64,000 nt of DNA from Muribaculaceae bacterium (GTDB taxonomy: Bacteria; Bacteroidota; Bacteroidia; Bacteroidales; Muribaculaceae), in contig JAFLUA010000011.1 of NCBI GenBank assembly GCA_022508985.1, positions 1 to 64,000 of the forward strand, in the 5' to 3' direction. A program made the translations under genes and the position numbers. Shown here piece by piece: positions 1 through 9,100 of this stretch. Every line of letters begins with the position of its first letter. Within the stretch, counting starts at the first letter, position 1. Below the pieces are notes generated by a model, which was given only the letters and a program-made list of their open reading frames with translations, was not told where the DNA came from and ran no database searches.

Positions 1-150
1 GACAACAAATTATGAATGTGCAAAAAAAATTAAACGCTCGACCTCGTCGTAAACTAAATTTTGAGATTCCAACTAAAGTATTTTACAAACTTTGTCCTTA
101 ATTTTGCACTTGCTTGTTGAAAGTAGGCAATAAAAAAATTTGACAAAAAT

Positions 151-181
151 TTGGTTGGATAAAAAAAAGTATCTACCTTTG
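151..181 (+). promoter_or_regulatory. Promoter of tRNA-Pro
   Basis: A TTG at 151-153 and TACCTTTG at 174-181 are separated by exactly 20 bp. This is the Bacteroidetes primary-sigma promoter form (-33 TTG, -7 TAnnTTTG). The tRNA begins 19 bp after the -7 box, so the transcript would carry only a short 5' leader. Confidence 0.75.
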
Positions 182-199
182 CAACGCTTTTGAAAAAGA

Positions 200-273
200 C
201 GGGGTGTAGCTCAGTTGGTTAGAGTACGCGTCTGGGGGGCGTGAGGTCGCTAGTTCGAGTCTAGTCACCCCGA
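200..273 (+). tRNA. tRNA-Pro (anticodon GGG)
   Basis: A full cloverleaf can be drawn. The 7-bp acceptor stem CGGGGTG (200-206) pairs with CACCCCG (266-272). The D stem is 209-212 with 222-225. The anticodon stem is 227-231 with 239-243, and its loop CTGGGGG puts GGG at positions 34-36, which reads proline CCC/CCU codons. The T stem GCTAG/CTAGT encloses TTCGAGT. The discriminator base is A273. CCA is not encoded, so it must be added after transcription. Confidence 0.95.
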
Positions 274-293
274 CTAATGAAAAGCAAAAGCAT

Positions 294-336
294 AAAGCAC
301 TGATAGCAACCATATTGCAGTCGGTGCTTTTTTTTT
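294..336 (+). terminator. Rho-independent terminator of tRNA-Pro
   Basis: AAAGCAC (294-300) pairs with GTGCTTT (324-330), with extra weaker pairing (TGA/TCG) inside. The stem runs straight into a run of nine T that starts within the stem end. It lies 20 bp after the tRNA and fits its transcript end. Confidence 0.75.
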
Positions 337-386
337 ATTTCTTATCAAATAGTTAGGGTGCGAACCTTTCAAAAAAAGTCTACTAA

Positions 387-449
387 CGCACAATTAGGCA
401 CAATCGGGCATAATGCCGTTGATACTTACGTGCAACTGACGTGCAGACA
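387..449. repeat. Short direct repeats next to tRNA-Pro
   Basis: Three imperfect 10-bp units stand in tandem: CGCACAATTA (387-396), GGCACAATCG (397-406) and GGCATAATGC (407-416). Two copies of ACGTGCA follow, 11 bp apart, at 428 and 439. Spacing of about one helical turn suits protein binding. I see no gene in 337-524. Confidence 0.4.
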
Positions 450-524
450 CTTTTGAAAGTTATGGTAACTACTCGCTTTTATCTCGACTACCAACGCGCG
501 ACATTGCTCTACCCTCTCGGGTGA

Positions 525-1298
525 TTAAAAACAAGCGGCGAAGCCAACGCTTAGGGTATTTGTATATATGTCGTACGATGGCATTGCGACGACTTGGAGG
601 TTCTTATCCCACTTAAACCATTTACGCCACAATGGCAACATCCAGTAGCCTATTCTCGCGCTTATTATACCAACACCGGCGCCGGCGAGAACGTCGTTAA
701 ACCAGTGGCGATTGTTATACATTCGCAGAAATCCTACGGCAGTGGCTACAGTATATGCTCCTAATCCCCAATAGTTTCCATACTCGATACGCATGAGTTC
801 GGCACCCATAAAAACAGTAGCAGTATGTCCTGAGGGGAAAGAATTGCGAGCATTGGTGTCGGGACGTTTTTCTTTGAAAGAGTGCTTGGCAACGTTTGTA
901 ATAATGCCAAGTGAGAGATAAGCCGTAGCGCCTGCTACAAATCGTTCTCGAAAAGGATGTTTGGCTTTTGCGCCGATAGCTCCAAGACCCAAATAAGCCG
1001 CCATTGGGAGGTATTGCACATAGTCATCGGCATGGAAATAGTGGTCACCACGCAATTTCTCCATGCCGTCTTTAACATCATCTCTATATTTTTTCATTGT
1101 CGTGTTATAAACGCCATAAGTTCCGACAGCCATTAGAGAAACCGGCAAGACCAGCTGAGCGGATTTGAACTGATAATCATTATAGTAGTTGGTCGTTTTG
1201 AGGCTATCGGACTGTTCAGAGCAATATGCAGCTGTCGGATTCGCTATCGACACCACAATAATAGTTGCCGCGATTATCGCACGATATATATTATTCAT
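525..1298 (-). CDS. PAP2-family membrane-associated phosphatase
   Basis: This 257-aa protein has an N-terminal signal or membrane segment (about residues 7-25) and the three phosphatase motifs of the PAP2 superfamily near residues 140-205. These are KEKRP (K-x-x-x-R-P form), FPSGHT, and an R-x5-H-x3-D motif in RMYNNRHWFND, where Leu replaces the usual Ser before Arg. The family removes phosphate from lipid phosphates such as undecaprenyl pyrophosphate or phosphatidic acid. Several hydrophobic stretches suggest an envelope location with the active site facing the periplasm. The substrate cannot be read from sequence. The start is an ATG at 1298 behind a good promoter at 1331-1361. It is divergent from the PorU-like gene at 1438. 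Confidence 0.88.
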   Translation of the reverse strand: MNNIYRAIIAATIIVVSIANPTAAYCSEQSDSLKTTNYYNDYQFKSAQLVLPVSLMAVGTYGVYNTTMKKYRDDVKDGMEKLRGDHYFHADDYVQYLPMAAYLGLGAIGAKAKHPFRERFVAGATAYLSLGIITNVAKHSFKEKRPDTNARNSFPSGHTATVFMGAELMRIEYGNYWGLGAYTVATAVGFLRMYNNRHWFNDVLAGAGVGIISARIGYWMLPLWRKWFKWDKNLQVVAMPSYDIYTNTLSVGFAACF

Positions 1299-1325
1299 CT
1301 CTATATCTTATTTTGTGATATTATG

Positions 1326-1361
1326 TAGCACAAAATTAGCACATTTTGTGCTATCGTGCAA
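1326..1361 (-). promoter_or_regulatory. PAP2 gene promoter with overlapping inverted repeat
   Basis: On the minus strand a TTG (1361-1359) and TAATTTTG (1338-1331) are 20 bp apart, matching the Bacteroidetes promoter. The -7 box lies inside a perfect 11-bp inverted repeat, TAGCACAAAAT (1326-1336) and ATTTTGTGCTA (1343-1353). The 6-bp spacer between the arms (TAGCAC) repeats the start of the left arm. A regulator bound here would cover the -7 box, so repression is the natural reading. No regulator gene for it is evident nearby. Confidence 0.6.
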
Positions 1362-1414
1362 TAAAATTCGGGGTATAACTTTTTATGAACGAGCTTCAAT
1401 ACAATAAATTTTGC

Positions 1415-1422
1415 TATATTTG
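1415..1422 (+). promoter_or_regulatory. -7 promoter element before the first PorU-like gene
   Basis: TATATTTG at 1415-1422 fits TAnnTTTG and ends 15 bp before the ATG at 1438. No TTG lies at the expected -33 distance, so only half of the promoter is supported. Confidence 0.45.
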
Positions 1423-1437
1423 CGTTATTAAAGTATT

Positions 1438-4400
1438 ATGAATTGGCTTAAACTACGACACTATATAGTTATTGTGTTGGCGGTTGTTGTAGCATTACAT
1501 ACCGCGCCAACGCATGCATTTTCCACGCAGGTATATGCCGAAAACTCCAAGTTATCGCAGGGCAGGCTCATGAAGGTGAGCGTCGACAGCGAGGGGCTAT
1601 ATCTGATCTCTACGGAGCAACTGCAATCGTGGGGTATGACACCGTCGAAAGTAAGGGTTTACGGATATGGCGGCCACCGACTGCCCGATGTGCTAAATGA
1701 AGTTGAGTATCTTGACGACTTGCCAGAAGTTCAGAGTGTCTTAACCGACAAGGGGCTCGTTTTCTATGGCCTTGCAGGCGGCGAATGGGTCAAGAACAAA
1801 GCAACCGGTAATTACTATTTCCTGCAAAACGATTTCAGCGACTACGGCTACTACTTCATCGGCGAAAGCGACGAGCTACGCCGCGACATTTCGTCGACAG
1901 GAACAGCCGGAGCAGCATCGCCGAGCAACTCTTATATGTGTCGTGTTCATCACGAAAAAGAATTAGTTGCATCGCCAGGCGAATCGGGTCCGACACTACT
2001 GGGCGAGGAATTTCGCTACACACGTTCGCGCTCATTCACTTTTGAGACTATCGATGCCATAGCCGGCGAAGAGGCCGTGTTTGAATTATCGTTTGTGAGC
2101 GACATAGGTGGCAGCGCCGTGTTGAAATTTACCGTAAATGGTGAAGCACAACCGGCTGAGGCTAACGACTATATTGCAGCACGAACGTCGACAGGATATG
2201 TGCACGGCACAGAAAGCATAGCTACCCATTACTTTACGTGTAGCCCTACAGAAAAAGGCGCTATCGAAATAGGCATAACGTTAGAGACCTCGGCCAGCAT
2301 TAGCGGTGCATGGCTTAATTATCTTACTATAAGCTATCCTCGACGCCTGAAGATGCCCTCAAATGGGGTTTTGCCTTTTAATTCGGCCGAACCTATGCTA
2401 TGCCTCGAAGGAGCCACCTCAGGAGTTCAGATATGGGATATCAGCAATCCTAACGATATTCATTTGGTGGCGGCGTCGGAAAGTGGCGACGGCAAAGCAT
2501 CGTGGTCGATGCCCACAGCTGTTCAACGCGATTATGTAGCCTGGCAGCCAAACGCAACACTACCCTCACCCAAAAGTCTGGGTTTTGTACGAAATCAAAA
2601 CTTGCATGCCGACAGAGACATCGACATGGTGATTGTAAGTCCGGCTCTCTATTACGACGAAGCTACTCGCCTTGCGAAGCTACATGAGACATCGGCCGAC
2701 AGCCTGAAAGTCAAGACAGTAACGCCCGAAGAAGTATATAACGAGTTTTCGTCAGGCACACCCGACCCGGGTGCTTTCCGGCGATATTTTAAGATGCTTT
2801 ACGACCGTGGACAGGCAGGCGACGGGCGGCTGTTGCGCTATGCTATTTTCATGGCAAGAACAACCATCGACAATCGTAATCTGTCGATAGGGGCACCCGG
2901 CTACCCCACACTACCCTCGTGGATGCCTACCAGCGTTCAAGCCTCACTCTCAGACAACGAAGGCTATTGTAGCGATGATGTTACGGCAATGCTTGAAGAT
3001 GGTTCAGGACTAAACAAAGGAGTCGACAAGCTATCGATTGCTATCGGGCGCATCCCCGTAATATCGGTGCAGGAAGCGCACGACATAGTAGACAAAGCAT
3101 ACCAATATGCCGAGAAATCGCGCAAGACAGCATGGAAACACCACTATATGTTCCTTGCCGACGACCAGGACAACAGCGTACACATGCTACAGACCGAGAT
3201 GATGATTTCTCAATTTGAGAATGCCGACCGCCAACAGCATTTCTTGCGCAAGGTGTATCTCGATGCCTATCCATTTGAAAATTCGACATATCCTGTAGCT
3301 CGGACGACAATGTTTCGCTACCTCGACGAAGGCGTCGTGTGGTGGAATTATATCGGCCACGCTAATACCACGGGATGGACTGCCGAGAAAATGCTCTCCT
3401 ACACCGATATCAACAATATGTATCTGCGTAACTGGCCTTTTATCTATGCCGCCACATGCGACTTCCTGCGTCTTGACGGCACTGCCATTAGCGGTGGTGA
3501 AATATTATATAAAGAGCGCTATGGCGGTGCTATAGGCATTGTCAGCGCCGTGCGACCCGTATACATTTCCAATAACGAATGGATGAGCAATGCCATAGGG
3601 CGAGCATTGGCAATACGCGACGACAAGGGGCGCCTATTGCCGCCTGGCGATATCTACCGCATCGCAAAAAACGATATACGCAATAAAAATGGTGTTCCGG
3701 TGTCTGACACCAACCGCCTTAGATACTCGTTTATAGGCGACCCTGCTTTGCGCCTGGCTATGCCATCGAATATTGTCAGCCTCGACTCTATTGGCAATGT
3801 TGCAGTGGGAGGCAACGAGCAGCCTACGATGCGGGCGCTCGAACAAGTTTCTATTTCGGGCACGGTGCGATACCCCGATGGCAGTAAAATAGATGGGTTT
3901 AATGGTGTTGCCCTTGTTGAGATATACGATGCAGAGTTATCGCGTACAACCCTCGGAAGCCGCGACGAAAGTTCTCAAGAAGTTTTTCAAGACTATGGCG
4001 CACGCATCTACTGCGGTTCTACCGAGGTTAAAGACGGCACCTTTCATCTTATCGTTGCCATGCCTCTCGAAGTGTCGCAGAATTTCCGACCTGCCACCAT
4101 GTCGATGTATGCATATTCTACCGAAGACGACACCGAAGCCGTGGGGCTGAACCGCGCGTTTTATGTATATGGTTACGACGAAAGTGTGCCCGACGATAAT
4201 ATGCCGCCAACGATTGAGAGCCTGGTATTGAATCACAGTTCTTTCAAAAGTGGCGACACTGTCAACGCTTCGCCCATGCTTATAGCCTCTATTCGCGATG
4301 ACATTGGCATCAATATGTCGAATTCAGGCATAGGACATCAGATGATAGCGATACTCGACTCTAAGCAGACATTCACCGACCTGGCTTATTATTACACGCC

Positions 4401-4860
4401 GGCGGCCGATGGCTCGGCGTCGGGCATTATCAATTATCCATTTGAGGACCTTCAAGCCGGCAATCACACTCTGGCTCTGCGCATATGGGATACCGCAGGC
4501 AACTCGGCTGTTGAAGAAATCGACTTTTTCGTTCAAGAAAATCTCGCGCCAAAAATATATGACGTTTACACCGACGCCAACCCGGCTTCGACACAGGCAA
4601 ACTTCTATATCAGCCACGATCAGCCCGACAACATGCTCACTGTTACTGTCTCGGTATACAATCTTCTCGGTCAACCGATATGGAGCGGCACAGCGACAGG
4701 CCGTAGCGATATGTTCCTCACCGTTCCCGTTACGTGGAATCTGACCGATGGCGCCGGCCGTCGTGTCGGTCGTGGCATATACCTCTACCGCGCCACTATT
4801 ACCTCCAACGGCACGAGCTACAGCACGGCATCGAGGCGTATCGCGGTAACCGCTCAATAA
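1438..4860 (+). CDS. PorU-like type IX secretion C25 peptidase (first copy)
   Basis: This 1140-aa secreted protein starts with a signal peptide (about 1-28). It carries a gingipain-type C25 peptidase core with the His641 (IGH) and Cys674 (ATCDF) catalytic pair. PorU is the outer-surface sortase of the type IX secretion system: it removes the C-terminal sorting domain of cargo and attaches cargo to the surface. The last 100 residues form a FlgD-like beta domain (VYNLLGQPIWSG, then GRGIYLYRA). The length is close to known PorU proteins. A second full-length paralogue at 6169 has the same His-Cys spacing, and that copy sits beside porV, so I hold back the symbol here. It may be the true sortase, a division-of-labour paralogue, or a C25 protease with another role. 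Confidence 0.82.
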   Translation: MNWLKLRHYIVIVLAVVVALHTAPTHAFSTQVYAENSKLSQGRLMKVSVDSEGLYLISTEQLQSWGMTPSKVRVYGYGGHRLPDVLNEVEYLDDLPEVQSVLTDKGLVFYGLAGGEWVKNKATGNYYFLQNDFSDYGYYFIGESDELRRDISSTGTAGAASPSNSYMCRVHHEKELVASPGESGPTLLGEEFRYTRSRSFTFETIDAIAGEEAVFELSFVSDIGGSAVLKFTVNGEAQPAEANDYIAARTSTGYVHGTESIATHYFTCSPTEKGAIEIGITLETSASISGAWLNYLTISYPRRLKMPSNGVLPFNSAEPMLCLEGATSGVQIWDISNPNDIHLVAASESGDGKASWSMPTAVQRDYVAWQPNATLPSPKSLGFVRNQNLHADRDIDMVIVSPALYYDEATRLAKLHETSADSLKVKTVTPEEVYNEFSSGTPDPGAFRRYFKMLYDRGQAGDGRLLRYAIFMARTTIDNRNLSIGAPGYPTLPSWMPTSVQASLSDNEGYCSDDVTAMLEDGSGLNKGVDKLSIAIGRIPVISVQEAHDIVDKAYQYAEKSRKTAWKHHYMFLADDQDNSVHMLQTEMMISQFENADRQQHFLRKVYLDAYPFENSTYPVARTTMFRYLDEGVVWWNYIGHANTTGWTAEKMLSYTDINNMYLRNWPFIYAATCDFLRLDGTAISGGEILYKERYGGAIGIVSAVRPVYISNNEWMSNAIGRALAIRDDKGRLLPPGDIYRIAKNDIRNKNGVPVSDTNRLRYSFIGDPALRLAMPSNIVSLDSIGNVAVGGNEQPTMRALEQVSISGTVRYPDGSKIDGFNGVALVEIYDAELSRTTLGSRDESSQEVFQDYGARIYCGSTEVKDGTFHLIVAMPLEVSQNFRPATMSMYAYSTEDDTEAVGLNRAFYVYGYDESVPDDNMPPTIESLVLNHSSFKSGDTVNASPMLIASIRDDIGINMSNSGIGHQMIAILDSKQTFTDLAYYYTPAADGSASGIINYPFEDLQAGNHTLALRIWDTAGNSAVEEIDFFVQENLAPKIYDVYTDANPASTQANFYISHDQPDNMLTVTVSVYNLLGQPIWSGTATGRSDMFLTVPVTWNLTDGAGRRVGRGIYLYRATITSNGTSYSTASRRIAVTAQ

Positions 4861-4875
4861 TTACAAGATTTTTTG

Positions 4876-4883
4876 TACATTTG
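4876..4883 (+). promoter_or_regulatory. -7 promoter element of rex
   Basis: TACATTTG (4876-4883) fits TAnnTTTG and ends 8 bp before the rex ATG, giving a very short leader. No TTG is seen at -33. It would let rex be transcribed apart from the upstream PorU-like gene. Confidence 0.45.
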
Positions 4884-4891
4884 CAGTCGAA

Positions 4892-5557
4892 ATGAGCGAT
4901 AAAACTACAATACGACACTATGATTTGCTGCCGGAGCCTACGCTTCGACGATTGCCGTGGTATCTTGCGTATCTGTCGACGCTTCGCAACGCATCTGTCG
5001 AATATATCTCAACAACACGTATTGCCGAGGCTCTCGATGTCGACCCCTCGCAGATAGCAAAAGACCTGTCGTTTTTAGGTATTCGCGGCAAAACGCGAAT
5101 CGGTTATCAAGTAGACGCTCTTGAAAGTGCCCTGCGCGATTATCTGGGATTTGACCGCCACCACAACGCTATAATGATGGGGGCAGGCAGCCTTGGTGCC
5201 GCTTTAATATCCGATTCAGGTCTCAATCGCTACGGGCTAAACATCGTTGCCGGCATCGACATCAATCCCGATATTATCGGTTCAAGTATCAACGGCGTTA
5301 AAATATATGGCATCGACGACGCGTCGCGCCTTATAAAAGACTTAAACATCATTATCGGTATAATTGCCGTGCCCGTTGAGAGCGCTCAAGAGGTGGCCGA
5401 CACCCTTGCCAACGCCGGTGTTAAGGCTATCTGGAACTTCACGCCATCGCGTATACGAGTTAAAGAAGGTGTTGTAATATCTAACACATCAATCTATTCA
5501 CATTTGGCTGTAATGTACAACCGACTTTCAACCCTCAACCCCACCCAAGAGCAATGA
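4892..5557 (+). CDS. rex: Redox-sensing transcriptional repressor Rex
   Basis: This 221-aa protein has the usual Rex layout. An N-terminal winged helix (about 10-80) includes the recognition segment VDPSQIAKDLSFLG and the glycine-rich wing RGKTRIGY. A Rossmann NAD(H)-binding domain with GAGSLGAAL (about 92-100) follows, then a C-terminal swap helix (SIYSHLAVMYN). Rex senses the NADH/NAD+ ratio and releases DNA when NADH rises, normally controlling fermentative and respiratory genes. It lies between two PorU-type genes. Its stop overlaps the next ATG (ATGA), so translation is probably coupled to the FAH-like gene. No classical Rex operator (TTGTGAANNNNTTCACAA) was seen next to it. Confidence 0.93.
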   Translation: MSDKTTIRHYDLLPEPTLRRLPWYLAYLSTLRNASVEYISTTRIAEALDVDPSQIAKDLSFLGIRGKTRIGYQVDALESALRDYLGFDRHHNAIMMGAGSLGAALISDSGLNRYGLNIVAGIDINPDIIGSSINGVKIYGIDDASRLIKDLNIIIGIIAVPVESAQEVADTLANAGVKAIWNFTPSRIRVKEGVVISNTSIYSHLAVMYNRLSTLNPTQEQ

Positions 5558-6135
5558 AAGTATTGGTGATACACCACCACGCCGACGGCAACAAGCATAT
5601 CGAAGCCGGTGTAGACTCTGCCGTATTACGTCCTGCCGAGCCGGTGTTTGTGCCTGAGCCTTTCGAGCAATGGCAATCGTCGATAGTCATTGCCGTGCGA
5701 ATAGCACGCCTCGGAATGAGCATCAAAGAGAGTCGGGCTAAAGACTATTACAACGAGTTTACGGCCTTCCACATGCTTACACCTATAAGCGCCGAGGTGA
5801 GCGACGGTCTTCCACCGTATATTCTCGACCGCACATTTTCTCCCGGAACATGGTTAGATCTCGGCAGAAGCGGCGCTAATATTGAACTAAAGGCTGAATG
5901 TTGCGCCTTAACTCAAAGCTCGAGCGAGCACGAAACTACCATTACTCAACATTTTGATATTTCAGATTTAGAAATCAACAAAACTATTGCCTTGTTATCA
6001 AAGCATATTACATTCAAGACGGGCGACTTACTCATTTTCACCGCGCATCGTCTCGATTTAGGCGCCCCGCGCTTAGATACTTCGATAACAGCCACAATCA
6101 ACGGGCAACCGGTGCTGTCGATTAGAATTAAATAG
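5554..6135 (+). CDS. Degenerate fumarylacetoacetate-hydrolase-fold protein
   Basis: This 193-aa protein resembles the N-terminal half of Bacteroidetes FAH-family proteins. Supporting segments are DSAVLRPAEPVFVPEP, RIARLGMSIKES and AKDYYNEFTAF. In active family members the first segment is followed by a metal-binding E-x-E before the conserved Arg-Ile; here the aligned residues are Ser and Val. The Asp-rich metal segment after the YY motif is also replaced (HMLTPIS). A metal-dependent hydrolase or decarboxylase activity is therefore unlikely, and a binding or structural role is more plausible. The C-terminal part (GTWLDLG, then ITATINGQPV) keeps the family shape. The ATG overlaps the rex stop by 4 bp. 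The family assignment is from recalled motifs and is moderately sure. Confidence 0.6.
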   Translation: MKVLVIHHHADGNKHIEAGVDSAVLRPAEPVFVPEPFEQWQSSIVIAVRIARLGMSIKESRAKDYYNEFTAFHMLTPISAEVSDGLPPYILDRTFSPGTWLDLGRSGANIELKAECCALTQSSSEHETTITQHFDISDLEINKTIALLSKHITFKTGDLLIFTAHRLDLGAPRLDTSITATINGQPVLSIRIK

Positions 6136-6168
6136 CTATATTCACTTAATTCATCCTGTCTCCTTTCA

Positions 6169-9100
6169 ATGAAAAATTATCACTTATATAAAGTATTATT
6201 GCCACTTTGTCTATTCCTCCCCGTCCTTGCATTTGCCTATAGTCCGGGCTTTTACACCTCTTCATCGGTATTGTCGCAAGGGAAATGGGTAAAGGTAGAG
6301 GCCGACACCACCGGTATATTCCAGATAGACTACTACCAACTATTAGAGTGGGGATTCAGCGACCCGACAAAAGTATGTGTATATGGCTATGGTGCCATAA
6401 AAGGCACGTCTCACGAATTTAGCACCGGTTACAAAGACGATTTACCACAGACCCCATGTATTCACACTAACGATGGCCGTCTGCTTTTTTATGCCGAGGG
6501 CGATGTGAGAGCGACAGCCAACAATGACAACACGGCCATTATCGAGCGTAATTATTACGACACCAAGGCATATTATTTTCTGAGCGACAGCAAAGATTGC
6601 ACAGATATACCTGTTATAGAATATCTTGATAGGTCTGACGTCTTAGATTGGAACTACTGCATCAATCTCATTGAAAGAGAAGTGCAAAACCCCGGAACCG
6701 GAGGAGCTTTTTTCCACGACAAGAAACTATCGGCAGGAGACAGCGAATCCTTTGATTTTCACATCGAGAACTTTGCGAGCGATCGTGGCGTAAACGGGCA
6801 ATTTCGCTATGAGGCCGCCGTTAAAACATCGTCGGCCACTAAAATTACTATAAGTGCTCAAAATGTAAAATTGGTTACTAACACACCGTCGAATAGCGGT
6901 TTAACGAGTTCGTCTGTGCGCTTGTATGTAGCAGCAAATGGAAGCGCTACCTTTAATAGTACCGAAGCGCTACCTTTAGATAATACCGACGTTAAGTTTA
7001 CACTGACCATACCAACAAGTTTCACCGGCACTTATGCCGCTATCGACAAAACATATATAGTATATCCTCGACTAAACTTATTAGGCGACGCTCCCGAGCT
7101 GATGATGAGCTATAAATCATCGTCATCGGGCAAGAATTTTATTCTCACCGGAGCGGATAGCGACACCGAAGTGTGGAATGTAAGCGACCCGACACGCATT
7201 TCGAGATATCAACTCAAGTACGACGCCGGTAGCAAAAGTGCTGTCGGCTCATTGGCGTCGTCGACATCGACGATGCGACTTGTGGCATTCCAGCCGTCGA
7301 AGCAGCAGCGCCAAGTAAAATATATAGGCGAAGTAGCCAACCAAAATCTTCATGGCGAACATACGCCCGACATGTTGATTGTTACTAACAATGCCAATTA
7401 CGAGGCCGCCAAGGAACTTGCCGATATTCATAGGCAGTACCAGGGCCTCGACGTCTTGGTCGTAAATCAAACCGAGGCATTCAATGAATTTACCTCGGGG
7501 TCGAAGCATCCGGGTGCGGTTCGACGCCTCGTTAAAATGTTCTACGACCGCGATGGTGGCAAATTACGATATTTAGCACTATATGGCCCGGCCACCTGGG
7601 ACCCGCGCTCCATTACAGCCGACCGCTCGGATTACCTCATCTGTTATCAAGTCGACGCCGTCGACAAGGCCCGCGAATCGGCCACAAACTACTGCTCCGA
7701 CATCTATTTTGGCATTCTTAATGACAACTACCTACATAGTAGCATTGCATATTCGCAATCGCAAATATCGATAGGACGCATACCGGCCGTCAATGCTTCT
7801 AAAGGAAAAGAGTTTAACAAAAAAATTGAAGCATACCTCCAAAACCCACCCACAGCAAGAGACTATCTGCGAGCCCTCATGGTAAGTGACGATGGCGACG
7901 ACAACTCGCACATGGCGCAATCGGTCGATGCTATAAAAAAACTTAAAGAAGGGAGTCCCTCGTTAACGGCACACCGCGTCGATATTTCGATATATCCCTT
8001 AATAAATAGCAAATGTATAGAAGGCAAAGCCCTCATAGAGCGCGTCTTAAATTCCGGTGTTGGATACTTCTCATATAGCGGTCACGGCAGCGAGTTTAAG
8101 GTGTCGTTAGACGATATCTACGACACGTCGCTCATCAATAAATATACGTATAACACATGGCCCTTAGCCATGTTAGCTACCTGTGATGCCTTTCCGCTCG
8201 ACCGCCTTTCCAATACGGTGTGTGAAACACTGCTATTTAAGCAAGGTGGAGGCGCTATCGGCGCTATCGGCGCTTGTCGCGCAGTGTACCTCGAACATAA
8301 CAAAGGCATAAACTCAGCCGTGGCTCGAGCTTATGGTAGCGCAAGCGAAGGCACCACAATAGGCGACATCTTCAGGATAGGACGCAACACACTAATTTCA
8401 GGCTCGATACAACCGGGTCTTGGCGACAACACCTTGTGCTACAACCTTTGTGGCGACCCCGCAATGCCCATAGGTGCGCCGGCTTATACCATAGCGCTTG
8501 AGACGATAAACGGCACTGAAGTGGGAGGGTCGACTCCGACTATCAACTCATTATCAAAGACTAAACTTAGCGCCATTGTTACCGACAAGGCCGGAAAAAC
8601 CATCACCGATTTTAACGGCTCTGCCATAATAGATATCTACGATACTCCTTTCACACGCAGTAACAACACAAGTAAAGCCGACACGGCTTACTGCGATGAA
8701 ATTCTGCTATTATCGGTTCCGGCGCAGGTCGTTAACGGCAGGATAGAGGCGAGCATCGTCGTTCCGGAAGCAAGCATCGCCGGAGGGCCGAATCGCCTGG
8801 TTATCACAGCCACCGACGACGAAACACATCTCTACGCCGGCACAAGGATGAGCGTTGTTAGTATTTCAAACACAGGCGACTATTACAGCAGCGACATTGA
8901 CTTATCGGCACCAATTATTGAAGAATTATATATCGACACACCCGATTTTGTCAGCGGCGATATAGTTCCTTCAACGTTTACGCTCGAAGCCGTTATTGAC
9001 CCATCCGAGACAGGACTTTCCACGCGGATATGGAATGTAGCAGTAGCTTCATCGCTCACTCTCGACGGCTACAAGACTTATCCCCAGGCAATCGACGCTA

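Noticed and set aside
337..524. Possible integrase remnant after tRNA-Pro
   Set aside because: Reading the minus strand gave only about 20 codons before a stop with no integrase motif. Only the direct repeats are reported.
4892..6135. Possible Rex operator near rex or the second porU
   Set aside because: I searched the gaps at 4861-4891 and 6136-6168 for TTGTGAANNNNTTCACAA and saw no convincing match, so none is annotated.
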